A stretch of DNA of 64,000 nt from the NCBI RefSeq assembly GCF_900109515.1, contig NZ_FOBD01000012.1, positions 156,529 through 220,528 of the forward strand. Reading direction: 5' to 3'. The notes under the pieces were generated by a model, which was not told the origin of the DNA, made no database searches, and saw nothing but the letters and a program-made list of their open reading frames with translations. The translations under genes and the position numbers were made by a program. Every line of letters starts with the position of its first letter. The first letter of the stretch is position 1. This DNA comes from Paenibacillus sp. OK003 (lineage in GTDB: Bacteria > Bacillota > Bacilli > Paenibacillales > Paenibacillaceae). Shown piece after piece: positions 52,501-60,946 of the stretch.

Positions 52501-53381
52501 GGTTGAACTTGTCCATTCGCTGACAGAACTTCTGGCTGACTTGATTTCCATTGAACGTTTACCTTGCCCCCCAGCAAATCTACAGGCAATGACACGTCTT
52601 TGGTAATAATCCGGGCTGGAGCAGACAAATATTTATCTCCTGCCAGCTTCACAATCTCTTCATCCGTCAGGGACTCGCACATGACTTCGATCACTTCATC
52701 CATGGACAGAGCCGCCTGATAAATCCGAAAATCAGACAGTGAGCCTGCAAAATCCACATCTGCCGCGTACTGAGAACGTCCAATATAATTGCGGCTATAA
52801 TTCGCAGGATCTACGAACGAATCAAACCATCTGCGCAGCTTGGCATAGTTGCCACTGGATGTCTGACTGATGGAGCCATCCGCTACTTTCTCTCCATTCA
52901 CATATACAACCGGACCCGCGCTGCTGCGTGTGCCGCCGTGACTGCCTGCTACGGACAAAGCAACATGCATCCATTCCCCACTGGCTAATCCACGTCCCGG
53001 GTCTACAACCAGATCATCACCTGCATATAACGTGCCTCGCATCTGACGAGTCAGAAATAAATAGGGGCCCTTTTCTCCTTTGCCGAAGTCGAAAATCCGC
53101 TCCCACACGTTCGATCCCTTGCCCAAATGGACCCATGCTGCAACAGTTACTCCAGTGTTGTCGCTTACATTTTGCAGCAAATTCGAAGGCAATTCCAAAT
53201 AGGATGTTCCGTTCGATCCTCCCGTAAAAGTAACCGCCCATCTGCCATTCACTTCGGAAATGTGGGGTGATTTCTCTCCTGCGGCGGCTCCAACGTGCCC
53301 ATTTCCTGAACTATCCTTGCCAATGTCAGCTGCATCTTCAAACTTGTAGTGTGCAATTAGTTGATTATGAAATGTATTCAT
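49530..53381 (-). CDS. Multidomain GH51 alpha-L-arabinofuranosidase, no signal peptide
   Basis: A 1283-residue protein, against about 500 for simple GH51 enzymes. Domains in order: LamG/concanavalin-like lectin (about 5-235, ending DFRIYQAALS), an atrophied bacterial Ig-like domain (245-330, VQWKSSQPEVLSANG), the GH51 barrel (about 335-960) with a sandwich insert near 430-560, acid/base Glu752 (LGVGNENWG) and nucleophile Glu884 (VFVGEYAS), then a second lectin-like module (about 985-1170) spliced into the C-terminal beta domain, which resumes at VYVKLVNADG. No signal peptide is present. ATG 53379-53381 is chosen, 7 nt after AGGAGG; an ATG two codons earlier touches the site. It is divergent from the secreted GH43 arabinanase and presumably releases arabinose from arabinan or arabinoxylan fragments. 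Confidence 0.92.
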   Translation of the reverse strand: MNTFHNQLIAHYKFEDAADIGKDSSGNGHVGAAAGEKSPHISEVNGRWAVTFTGGSNGTSYLELPSNLLQNVSDNTGVTVAAWVHLGKGSNVWERIFDFGKGEKGPYLFLTRQMRGTLYAGDDLVVDPGRGLASGEWMHVALSVAGSHGGTRSSAGPVVYVNGEKVADGSISQTSSGNYAKLRRWFDSFVDPANYSRNYIGRSQYAADVDFAGSLSDFRIYQAALSMDEVIEVMCESLTDEEIVKLAGDKYLSAPARIITKDVSLPVDLLGGKVNVQWKSSQPEVLSANGQVQPLSSAQEIRLNALLTKGGNTLNKSFDVSVVPEHLPPYTVTIHGDQHVADISEVMYGLFYEDINNAADGGIYAELVQNRSFESFAFDTYSHDSGECGCSTGRNRDPLFAWSGDTEKMIVQHTDGINTHLNVEDPEVNAYYVTVQTGATIRNRGFSDSNEHCAMSIKKGEAYDFTVWAKAVSAGTITVQLQDGNGDAISDSVTLQVEGGNTWKKYGIAYSDTRVLVANGEISGHASGSHVLTHSSSPHITHSNVILTGTETALGQLALTFEGDISIDMVSLTPQDVWGADPKEQGVSASAHANYTGNPNYRLRKDLVQALVDLHPKFLRFPGGCISEGSFIWDNVYDWKDSVGAVELRKENYNVWGYMMTMGLGYMEYFQLAEDLNAAPVPVMACGVLCQARSDYAHPAGGALRDYYIRNFTDLIDFALSTDIEHNEWAAIRSSMGHPEPFDLRYLGVGNENWGTEFFANFEVFKTSIDEYMKRNYPDHELHIISTVGAQADDDAYQQGWKFLSGNLTGSAQVAFADGKEVIEETVTWYENQDNYMDTIADEHYYRSNDYLLNNVDRYNYYERAYHEDGSMDWTETSKVFVGEYASTDKNTLAGAIAEAAVMTGFENNADVVRLAAYAPLFNKVLTDGTYRWTPDCIWFDDETVWYTPNYYVQQLFAKYVGEQVLGTSFTTYSKGQPMELIPRGGIEIATGNADIVVKRITVTSNQDGSVLFTEDFKERTALNEAWNSIPGSAGYTLEKEKGLILKAQSSGLNGLFLLNDEWSNYKVEVEAQRIAGEDGFTIGVGLTDSSPEKKDVIEYAIGYGGNATGVKVYKQGVEGYTLGDYSSSSAAGNLRAANYQPLANDTNYTITVNYGGDTGKNLICSYTDGHTTSRILDYKLEAYNRDVFHSVTRDAQHVYVKLVNADGVDKATQIHLQNLNVTSVAKWITLGGDEELLHVPNVNQKNDEKIVPQEQVIHLQEDSVVVQLPAHSVNVLVMDVQN

Positions 53382-53769
53382 GTTCATTCCTCCTATGTAG
53401 CGTAAATTATCGTAGATAAGCTTTCTTTAATTCGTATAAATATAAATTGATTAATAAATATATAAATAAATGATCTAATCGTATAGTATCTTATTCCGAG
53501 TAAAGATTTCAATCCCAAAATTACAAAAAATCCGTTATATCATAGGAATTCTTTCGAATACATCGACCTTTTGCTTATCTCCCTCTCCATCCTAAAGTCA
53601 CCCTAACCCTGATATTTATGGTTTACAAATACATAAATTGATTGATAATATATCAAATGAAAGCGCTTGATAATTTATGCGAACCAAAAGGAGGGCTGCC
53701 CTACCAAATAACGTTTACGGCAATGAATAGGGTTATTTTTCATTTCAGGTATTGGGAAAGGGGAAACGT
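53382..53769. other. Divergent control region of GH51 and GH43
   Basis: 388 bases. The GH43 side has a promoter and a cre site (53622-53671). The GH51 side (53390-53520) is very AT-rich with several TATA-like hexamers, none paired with a convincing -35. No gene is seen. Confidence 0.5.
53622..53671 (+). promoter_or_regulatory. GH43 promoter with downstream cre site
   Basis: TTTACA (53622-53627), 16-nt spacer, GATAAT (53644-53649). TGAAAGCGCTTGAT (53658-53671) follows at about +3 to +16 and matches the cre consensus at 12 of 14 positions; its core AAGCGCTT is palindromic. CcpA bound there would block early elongation. Confidence 0.6.
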
Positions 53770-56184
53770 ATGAAACGTTATTGGGTAAGCGTACTTCACA
53801 TTTCTTTACTGAGCTCTGCATTACTTACGACAACAGCTTTGGCTCCCGTCTCCGTATTGGCGGACAGTCCAGGGGCAATCCGTTCCAACCCGCAAGTTTC
53901 CACATCCATTGAGAATGCGGTTCCAGCATTCAGGAATGTTTCCGTTCATGACCCTTCCGTTATTAAGGTGGGGGATACCTTTTATATTTTTGGTTCACAT
54001 CTTCAAGTGGCAAAATCCAAAGATTTGATGAATTGGGATTCGGTCGCCTCCGGGGTTACGGATGACAACCCTGTTGTCCCTAATGTAACCAAGGAATTCG
54101 CTGAAGCCCTGCAGTGGGCGCAGACCGATACATTATGGGCAGCAGACGTCATTCAGTTGGCGGATGGAAAATTTTATATGTACTACAATGCATGCAAAGG
54201 GGACTCTCCCCGCTCTGCGTTAGGTGTTGCTGTGGCAGATAACATTGAGGGCCCTTATAAGGATCAGGGTATTCTGCTCAAATCCGGCATGTGGGATGAG
54301 ATCAGTGAGGATGGCACCATATACGATGCAACCATACATCCGAATGTGGTCGACCCAGATGTATTTTTCGATAAAAACGGCAAGCTCTGGATGGTATATG
54401 GTTCCTATTCCGGGGGGATTTTCATTCTGGAGATGGATGAAACGACGGGAAAACCTCTCCCTAATCAGGGGTATGGCACAAAGCTGACCGGAGGCAATCA
54501 CAGCCGAATTGAAGCACCTTATATGCTCTATAATCCCGAAACCGACTATTATTATCTGTATCTGTCCTATGGCGGATTAGGTGCTGACGGGGGATATAAC
54601 ATTCGCGTAGCTCGTTCCAAAACACCGGACGGTCCTTTCCTCGATGCTGAAGGAAACGATATGATCAACGTCAAGGCGGACAAGGACAAACCCTTGTTTG
54701 ACGACCGTTCGATCGAGCCTTTTGGCGTCAAATTACTAGGAAACTTCCTGTTTCAAAGACAGATCGGTGACCCCGGCACAGGTCAAGGTATCGGCTATGT
54801 GTCACCAGGACATAACTCCGCTTATGTTGACGCTGAAACGGGAAAACAATTTCTGATCTTCCATTCCCGCTTTCCAGGACGCGGCGAAGAGCATGAAGTC
54901 CGTGTCCATGAGATGCATATGAACTCGGAAGGATGGCCTGTTGTTTCTCCCTATCGCTATGCGGGCTTAGAAGAGGATACTGCCGCATTGAAAACCCAGG
55001 ATATTGCTGGTCAGTACAAATGGGTGAATCACGGGAAGGAAATCACAGCCGAGATCAAATCTTCACAGACCGTTCAGTTCACAGCAGATGGGCAGATCAG
55101 TGGTGCGGTGACGGGAACTTGGAGTCTTAAAGAAGACAATCAGGTGCAAATCACATCGAATAATGTTCTGTATAAAGGAGTCTTCACGCATGAATGGGAG
55201 CCAGATTCCCAAAAGACGGTTCTGACCTTTAGCGCTCTCTCCTCGTCTGGCGTGGCAATCTGGGGAAGTCAGATGGCTGCACTGAAGGATCAGGATATTG
55301 TTAATGCGGTGAAAAAGGATCTGAGTATCGGCGACACAGGGAACATATTCTTCAACCTGTCCCTCCCGACCAAGGGAACTCGTGATGCAGAGATTACGTG
55401 GAAATCTTCCAACACCTCTGCGCTGTCCGCTACCGGAGTAGTGAATCGTCCTCGAACGGGTAAGGGAGATGCCAAGGTGGCATTAACGGCAACGATCCGC
55501 AAAGGTAGTGCGGTAAGCTCCAAAACGTTTAACGTTATCATTCCACAGCAAGCGGTAAGTCCACTGCTTGGAGAATATACTTTTGATCAAAAGAAACTTG
55601 CAAAAATCGCACAGGATTTCAGCAAAAATGAATACCATGGCCAAGCCTTTAATGTGGCGACTTCTGCTATTAGCAGTAAGAATCAGGCTGCTGCTTTTAA
55701 TGGAACCGACAGCTACATCCAATTGCCTGGTATCATTACCGATACGACGGATTTCACCTTTAGCGCATGGGTGAACTGGAGTGGCGGGGGAGCCTGGCAG
55801 CGAATTTTCGACTTTGGAAATGGCCTGAACAGACATATGTTCCTTACTCCCGCCCAGCATACTGGAGCATTGCAATTCACCATTCATGATCAGGGACGGG
55901 ATCAGAGCCTGATTGCTGCTGAACCGCTGCCCTCCAATCAATGGGTGCATGTCGCTGTTACCCTTCAGGGAGATGTTGGAACTCTGTATGTGAACGGAAA
56001 ATCCGTAGCAAGCAGCACGGAAATCACGTTTAACCCGAAGGATCTGCAAGTGACGGAAGCTTATTTGGGCAAAAGCCGCTATACAGCCGATCCCTTCTAT
56101 AAAGGTTCGATGGATAACGTAAAAGTATATGATAAGGCGTTAACATCCACGGAAATTCAGCGTCAGGCAAAAGAAAAGCCTTAA
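53770..56184 (+). CDS. Secreted GH43 endo-arabinanase with C-terminal LamG domain
   Basis: An 804-residue extracellular enzyme. Signal peptide 1-31 (ending VLA), GH43 five-bladed propeller (about 50-410) with catalytic base Asp61 (VHDPSVIK), pKa modulator Asp195 (NVVDPDVFF) and acid Glu248 (SRIEAPYM), then the GH43 C-terminal beta-barrel (about 430-515), an atrophied Ig-like domain (520-605, ITWKSSNTSALSATGVV) and a LamG lectin (610-800). This order fits endo-1,5-alpha-L-arabinanases of the AbnB type. The start is ATG 53770-53772, 6 nt after AAAGGGG. The Ig and LamG modules resemble those of the divergent GH51 protein, suggesting a shared origin. Confidence 0.93.
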   Translation: MKRYWVSVLHISLLSSALLTTTALAPVSVLADSPGAIRSNPQVSTSIENAVPAFRNVSVHDPSVIKVGDTFYIFGSHLQVAKSKDLMNWDSVASGVTDDNPVVPNVTKEFAEALQWAQTDTLWAADVIQLADGKFYMYYNACKGDSPRSALGVAVADNIEGPYKDQGILLKSGMWDEISEDGTIYDATIHPNVVDPDVFFDKNGKLWMVYGSYSGGIFILEMDETTGKPLPNQGYGTKLTGGNHSRIEAPYMLYNPETDYYYLYLSYGGLGADGGYNIRVARSKTPDGPFLDAEGNDMINVKADKDKPLFDDRSIEPFGVKLLGNFLFQRQIGDPGTGQGIGYVSPGHNSAYVDAETGKQFLIFHSRFPGRGEEHEVRVHEMHMNSEGWPVVSPYRYAGLEEDTAALKTQDIAGQYKWVNHGKEITAEIKSSQTVQFTADGQISGAVTGTWSLKEDNQVQITSNNVLYKGVFTHEWEPDSQKTVLTFSALSSSGVAIWGSQMAALKDQDIVNAVKKDLSIGDTGNIFFNLSLPTKGTRDAEITWKSSNTSALSATGVVNRPRTGKGDAKVALTATIRKGSAVSSKTFNVIIPQQAVSPLLGEYTFDQKKLAKIAQDFSKNEYHGQAFNVATSAISSKNQAAAFNGTDSYIQLPGIITDTTDFTFSAWVNWSGGGAWQRIFDFGNGLNRHMFLTPAQHTGALQFTIHDQGRDQSLIAAEPLPSNQWVHVAVTLQGDVGTLYVNGKSVASSTEITFNPKDLQVTEAYLGKSRYTADPFYKGSMDNVKVYDKALTSTEIQRQAKEKP

Positions 56185-56219
56185 TCAGGAAACTTGCCAA
56201 AGGTGTTGGATCCAAAACA

Positions 56220-56264
56220 AATACCAATAAAGCAGCCGATTTCTTAGACTGCTTTATTGGTATT
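56220..56264. terminator. Bidirectional terminator after GH43
   Basis: AATACCAATAAAGCAG (56220-56235) and CTGCTTTATTGGTATT (56249-56264) pair perfectly. It serves GH43 and the convergent metallo-hydrolase. Confidence 0.85.
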
Positions 56265-56284
56265 ATCATTTATATCGTCTGTAT

Positions 56285-56995
56285 TTATTCTTGTGGTCCA
56301 GCTGCTGCAATTTCCGCGATTCGTTCGTTTACATTCCCCTCTTCATACCAACCACCGTGATAACAGAGAATTTTTTCGATGTCATATGCGGCAAATTTGC
56401 TTAGCGATTCGTAGGCTTGCTTCAAATCCGGTGTCTGCATGGGATTCGGTCCTTGCAGTTGTCCCCCGCGAATTAACATGGCATCACCGGCAATTAATGT
56501 TTTGGAAGCAGGGTGATACAAACTGATATGCCCAGGTGTATGTCCTGGCGTCTCGATGACAATGACTCCGCCACCGAATGCCAATTCGTCGCCATTTTCG
56601 AGAGTATCTGTAACGACAGTTCCAGACACTAATGGGAAATGGGCCGTTTTGAGCTCTATTGTTGGAGGGATCTGTTTCAGAAGAGAAAGCTCTCCATCGA
56701 TATAAGGACGATCAGCAGCATGTGCATACACCTTTTTCCCCGGATAGGTCTTGATGATTTCGATTAGATTGCCAATATGATCCGGATCCTGATGCGTGAG
56801 CAAAATACCCGTTAACTGTTCTATGGAATATCCAGCTTCATTCAACTTGGAGGATACTTCTTGCACCATTCCCGCCACGCCTGTGTCCACAAGGATCAAT
56901 TCATCTTCCGAATATAATAGCGAAGGCGTGAAAGTCCACATGCCTTGCGGAAGTTCAATACCGAGTTCGAGAGAAATCACACCTGATTTTTTCAT
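56285..56995 (-). CDS. MBL-fold metallo-hydrolase
   Basis: A 236-residue metallo-beta-lactamase-fold hydrolase. Metal ligands: THQDPDHIGN (His68, Asp72, His73; the usual second His is Gln), GHTPGHISLY, and HPASKTLIAGDAML with its Asp. The family covers glyoxalase II-like and lactonase-type enzymes; the substrate is unknown. AAAGGAG precedes ATG. It begins 15 nt after the monooxygenase gene and is its operon partner. Confidence 0.88.
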   Translation of the reverse strand: MKKSGVISLELGIELPQGMWTFTPSLLYSEDELILVDTGVAGMVQEVSSKLNEAGYSIEQLTGILLTHQDPDHIGNLIEIIKTYPGKKVYAHAADRPYIDGELSLLKQIPPTIELKTAHFPLVSGTVVTDTLENGDELAFGGGVIVIETPGHTPGHISLYHPASKTLIAGDAMLIRGGQLQGPNPMQTPDLKQAYESLSKFAAYDIEKILCYHGGWYEEGNVNERIAEIAAAGPQE

Positions 56996-57010
56996 TTTTT
57001 TGATCTCCTT

Positions 57011-58168
57011 TTACGCTTGGATTGTAAGTTCATTCATTAGTTCACATAATGCTTCCATGGCATTGTCCGAGAAAAATAATTCCATGTTGGACTGGGTAAC
57101 GGTTGCCGTTTCCCCCGCGTACTCAAACATCTTGGTTTCATACTCCTGCACGGCTTTGTCAAGATCAGCATGATTTATAATGGAATTGGCAAGCTCGGCA
57201 GCATCCAGCATTGCCAGATTGGCTCCTGCTCCCGCAAAGGGAGACATCAGGTGGGCGGCATCACCTATCAGTGTAACGCCAGATTGATGTTCCCACTGGT
57301 GAGGGACAGGCAGCATATATATTCGTCTGGGTGTGATCGCCCCATTAGCACATCGGATATAACTCTTCAGTTGTTCGTCCCAATCTTCAAATAACGGCAA
57401 TATCGCTTGCTTCGCTTCCTCCAGGTTCTCAAAAGGAATATTGCTCTGCTCCAGCCAATCTCGTTCCACCTTGAAACCCAGGTAAACCCGAATCCGTTTG
57501 TCCCCATTCAGCTGTGCCATAATTCCTTTGTGGTCACCCAGGGCAAACATACTTCCCATCCCATTAAATGCTGCAAGTTCGGGAAACTGGGCTGCGGCAT
57601 TTAGGATGTTAAGTTCAATCATGCTCACACCCGAATATTCTGCGGTTGCATCACTGACCAATGGACGAACTTTGGAAAAAGCACCATCTGCTGCAATGAC
57701 CAGATCAACGGTTTCGGTAAACCCATTGTCAAACTGCAGTTCATGTTGTCCCTGACCAAGCGGTACAGCCTTCAACAATTTACACCCCCATTGAATGGAA
57801 TTCGGCTGCAGCGAGTCAAGCAGCATCGCCCGCAGCACGGAACGGTCGATTTCTGGACGGTCATGTTCTGTGTGATCAAGGGCTCCCTGGGCATCAAGCA
57901 GAATGTTTCCTTTTTTATTTGAAAGTTTTAACGCCTGTCCTTCAAAGCGGCAAATGGCATGGAACTGATCGAGTAGTCCGGCCATCTGTAATGCTTTTTG
58001 GCCGCTCTCCTGATCCAGATCAAGTGTACCTCCCTGTTCGCGATACGCCGGATACGGGTCACTTTCATACACGACAGGACTGTACCCTGCCTGCTGCAAG
58101 ATCCTTGCCAGCGTGAGTCCACCAGGACCCGCTCCGATAATAGCGATACGTTTATGTTGATTACTCAT
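57011..58168 (-). CDS. FAD-dependent monooxygenase, TetX-like
   Basis: A 385-residue flavoprotein hydroxylase. FAD-binding motifs: GAGPGGLTLARIL (about 14-26), the EIDRSVLRAMLLDSLQ stretch, VIAADGAFSKVR, and IGDAAHLMSPFAGAGANLAMLDA (about 300-322), which holds both the pyrophosphate and substrate-side residues. Several blocks (GGTLDLDQESGQKALQMAGLL, FEDWDEQLKSYI, the end YETKMFEYAGE) line up in order with TetX, the tetracycline-inactivating monooxygenase, at similar length. I judge it a member of that branch, but substrate specificity cannot be read. ATG 58166-58168 follows AGGAGTGATTGCT. The operon partner is an MBL hydrolase. Confidence 0.87.
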   Translation of the reverse strand: MSNQHKRIAIIGAGPGGLTLARILQQAGYSPVVYESDPYPAYREQGGTLDLDQESGQKALQMAGLLDQFHAICRFEGQALKLSNKKGNILLDAQGALDHTEHDRPEIDRSVLRAMLLDSLQPNSIQWGCKLLKAVPLGQGQHELQFDNGFTETVDLVIAADGAFSKVRPLVSDATAEYSGVSMIELNILNAAAQFPELAAFNGMGSMFALGDHKGIMAQLNGDKRIRVYLGFKVERDWLEQSNIPFENLEEAKQAILPLFEDWDEQLKSYIRCANGAITPRRIYMLPVPHQWEHQSGVTLIGDAAHLMSPFAGAGANLAMLDAAELANSIINHADLDKAVQEYETKMFEYAGETATVTQSNMELFFSDNAMEALCELMNELTIQA

Positions 58169-58328
58169 AGCAATCACTCCTAAATTTATTGTTTAATTTC
58201 ATGTTGTTTTTCCTGTTCACAAACTCATCTTAGCGCTTGAAGTTAAACTGAATTTAAATGGTTAAAGAAATCAGCAGATTCATATTCTCGTAAGGATGTT
58301 TCAAAATCTGACGATCTGACGAAAAACC

Positions 58329-58362
58329 AAAAAAGCATCAGTCGTTAAACGACTGATGCTCC
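58329..58362 (-). terminator. Terminator of the OmpR-type two-component operon
   Basis: AGCATCAGTCGTT and AACGACTGATGCT pair exactly around a single base; TTTTTTGG follows on the minus strand, about 38 nt after the stop at 58401. Confidence 0.85.
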
Positions 58363-58400
58363 GGTAATCCGATTCCATATTCCACACATTCAATCTAATT

Positions 58401-59492
58401 TCAGGATTTTTCAGTGATCAGGAGTAAACTCACAACAAATTCTGATCCCTGTCCCAGTTCACTTTTGGCAGTAACTTGTCCGCCATGCATCTTCACAATT
58501 TTTTGGACAAGAGACAGCCCAAGTCCATTGCCTCCCTGGGAACGAGTTCGAGCTTTATCCGCCTTGAAAAACCGTTCAAAAATGTGCAGCTGATCTTCTG
58601 GTGAGATGCCCACGCCATTGTCCGTAATCGTACATACAACCTCATCTTGATGACAATCAAGGGTTACCCCAATGGTCCCCTCTTCAGGTGTGAATTTGAT
58701 TGCATTATGCAGCAGATTGATCCACACCTGACTTAGCAAATCCTCGTTCCCTATAATCGTGGTCACAGGCATAGATACATCCAATTGAATTTGTTTTTCA
58801 GCCCATTGGGGTTCCAGCATAAGAAGGATGTTCTCAAGTTGTCTGTCCAAACGATAAGCTTTTTTCTCCATGGAAGTATAATCGGACTCCAATGCGGAAA
58901 GACGCAACAAATTACCGCTCAGCTTGGATAATCGCTTACTCTCCGTTTCAATAATATCTGCATATAACACGATTTGCTCTTGATTCACACTTTTATTTTT
59001 CAGCAACGAGGCATACCCATTGATGGAAGCGAGCGGGGACTGGATCTCGTGAGATACATTGGATATAAAATCCTGGCGCATCTTTTCCACCGAGCCAAGT
59101 TCTCTAGCCATGGTATTTACGCTGTCCACCACCTCCTGATACGGGCCCTGTTCGACCTCCATCTTTACAGATACATTGAAATCTCCCTTGGAAATCCTGC
59201 TCATCGCTTCAAGCAATTCTGTACGTTGTTTATTAAAAATGAATCTGCGATCCTTCCGTTCACCACCACGGATCCATGCCCACGCATAACCTGCCAACGG
59301 CATAAGAGCCAAGCCAATAATCGCCGTAAGCAGATGAGAGATTAGTTCCGGGGGATTCCCTGTCACCGTATAGATCCATTCCATTAGCACATATCCAACA
59401 CATAGAGATCCACAGAAGAGCACCAGGAAGAAAATTGTTCGCCTTATAAACATGTCCATCTCCGCTCGATTGAAAGCCCCTTCTTTCTTCAA
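58401..59492 (-). CDS. HAMP-less-type sensor histidine kinase of an OmpR/HK pair
   Basis: A 363-residue membrane sensor kinase with two helices (about 17-40 and 50-75) and almost no extracellular loop, then a HAMP-like linker (80-135), a HisKA domain with His148 (FISNVSHEIQSPLASINGY) and an ATPase domain (NLLHNAIKFTPEEG, DNGVGISPEDQLHIFERF, GGNGLGLSLVQKI). The tiny loop suggests sensing within the membrane. The start is TTG 59490-59492, 6 nt after GGAGGAG, overlapping the regulator stop by 4 nt (TTGA). Confidence 0.92.
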   Translation of the reverse strand: MKKEGAFNRAEMDMFIRRTIFFLVLFCGSLCVGYVLMEWIYTVTGNPPELISHLLTAIIGLALMPLAGYAWAWIRGGERKDRRFIFNKQRTELLEAMSRISKGDFNVSVKMEVEQGPYQEVVDSVNTMARELGSVEKMRQDFISNVSHEIQSPLASINGYASLLKNKSVNQEQIVLYADIIETESKRLSKLSGNLLRLSALESDYTSMEKKAYRLDRQLENILLMLEPQWAEKQIQLDVSMPVTTIIGNEDLLSQVWINLLHNAIKFTPEEGTIGVTLDCHQDEVVCTITDNGVGISPEDQLHIFERFFKADKARTRSQGGNGLGLSLVQKIVKMHGGQVTAKSELGQGSEFVVSLLLITEKS

Positions 59493-60166
59493 GGTGTCTC
59501 CTCCAATCGGTAACCCAATCCTCGAATGGTTGTAATCTTGAAACCTGCCGTCTCCGGTTGATAACGTTCTCTCAACCGATTGATATGTACATCCAGTGTG
59601 CGTTCATTCCCTTCAAAATCGTACCCCCATAAATCCTCAATCAACTGATTACGGGAGAGTGTTTTATTGGCATTACCCGCAAGCTTAAATAACAATTCAA
59701 ACTCTTTCATAGGAATCGTATGAGTATTCCCCTCCATAATGACGGCATAATTGCTTCTGTCTAGCGTGATTCGTCCAACGGTAACCGATTGGGAGGCATT
59801 TATTTTATAACGCTTCAGCAATGCCTTCGTACGGGCTATCAGTTCAGCAGGTTCAAACGGTTTGGTGAGGTAATCATCCGTACCCATTTCAAATCCTTTG
59901 ACCTTTTGAGTGATATCCTCCTTCGCAGTTAGCATCAAAATCGGAATATCCTCATGATAACGCCGTAGCTTTTGGCACAATTCGAAACCGTCCATATTTG
60001 GCATCATAATATCTATAATGCAAAGGCTTGGATTCACTTCTGCTACTTTTTGCAGCGCATCGTTTCCATCAACCGCTTCAATGGTGAGAAATCCCTCCTG
60101 TTTCAGGATTGTACTTACAAGTTCACGGATATAAATATCATCATCGACAATCATAATTTGATTCAT
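59489..60166 (-). CDS. OmpR/PhoB-family response regulator
   Basis: A 225-residue response regulator. The receiver has acidic residues at 8-10 (VDDD), phospho-acceptor Asp52 (CIIDIMMPNMDG) and Lys about 103 (YLTKPF). The C-terminal winged helix (about 130-222) ends with RTLDVHINRLRERY and ITTIRGLGYRLEE. GAAAGGGGG precedes ATG 60164-60166; longer frames have no site. It is coupled to the kinase by a 4-nt overlap. No target gene is obvious; the TetX-like operon lies just downstream on the same strand but behind a terminator. Confidence 0.92.
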   Translation of the reverse strand: MNQIMIVDDDIYIRELVSTILKQEGFLTIEAVDGNDALQKVAEVNPSLCIIDIMMPNMDGFELCQKLRRYHEDIPILMLTAKEDITQKVKGFEMGTDDYLTKPFEPAELIARTKALLKRYKINASQSVTVGRITLDRSNYAVIMEGNTHTIPMKEFELLFKLAGNANKTLSRNQLIEDLWGYDFEGNERTLDVHINRLRERYQPETAGFKITTIRGLGYRLEETP

Positions 60167-60257
60167 TACCGGGCCCCCTTTCTCTCCTTCAGGATGATAG
60201 TACGACACGAATTTAAACAAAATATAAATAGCGTAGAATCTATTTGTACACACCATT

Positions 60258-60812
60258 TCACTTTGAATAATGGATGACCATGCTTAATTTATTGGCAGAG
60301 GCACCCGAATTTTTATAGCCATGAGGCTTGTCCGCGCGAAAACGGATTGACTCCCCTTGTTTTATCGTATATTCCTCCGCCCCAACCCGAATCGTAACTT
60401 CCCCTTCAAAAACTGTAATGAATTCCTCTGCCCCTTCTATATGCGGTTCAGCATTCAAAGAAGACTCTTTATCCATTTCCATCATGTACATTTCAAAACG
60501 GCGCCCCTCTTCGAAGGGAAAATGGGGATATATCCGAATCTTTCCCTCATCCTCCATCAATGCTTGAATATCACTGCCCGTTACAACTGTAGTGTCCGAC
60601 TTTGGCTCGTGGATTAAAGCTGTAAACGAAATTTTCAGGCCGTTCGCAATCTTCCATACCGTCGCGATTGTAGGGTTGGATTCACCACGTTCTATCTGAC
60701 CCAGCATCGTCTTGCTAATTCCAGACATTTCGGCAACCTTGTCCAAACTAAGCTTTCTTTGTTCCCTGAGCTGCTTCAAATTCTGAGCCAGAACAACATT
60801 AATGTTTTTCAA
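60258..60812 (-). CDS. XRE-family regulator with C-terminal cupin domain
   Basis: A 184-residue regulator: Cro/C1-type HTH (about 6-62, LSLDKVAEMSGISKTMLGQIERGESNPTIATVWKI as contiguous helices) and a cupin (about 100-182, EEFITVFEGEVTI, IRFRADKPHGYKN). Proteins of this layout often control a neighbouring LysE-type exporter. The start is TTG 60810-60812, 7 nt after AGAGGTGA; no ATG fits. It is divergent from the exporter at 60947 over an inverted repeat. Confidence 0.9.
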   Translation of the reverse strand: MKNINVVLAQNLKQLREQRKLSLDKVAEMSGISKTMLGQIERGESNPTIATVWKIANGLKISFTALIHEPKSDTTVVTGSDIQALMEDEGKIRIYPHFPFEEGRRFEMYMMEMDKESSLNAEPHIEGAEEFITVFEGEVTIRVGAEEYTIKQGESIRFRADKPHGYKNSGASANKLSMVIHYSK

Positions 60813-60845
60813 TATACAGTCACCTCTGTTTTAAAAGATTATATT

Positions 60846-60899
60846 GTGCTATATAGCGTACATATTGTACAATTATAAAGAACGTACGTTATATCGCAC
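60846..60899. promoter_or_regulatory. Inverted-repeat operator between the XRE/cupin and LysE genes
   Basis: GTGCTATATAGCGTAC (60846-60861) is matched by GTACGTTATATCGCAC (60884-60899) as an inverted repeat with two mismatches. Between them lie further GTAC blocks. TTGTAC (60865-60870) with TTATAT at 18 nt could form the exporter promoter. Confidence 0.55.
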
Positions 60900-60946
60900 G
60901 TTTCAGTTAAATATAACATACAACAAGAATGAAATGTGGAGGACTT

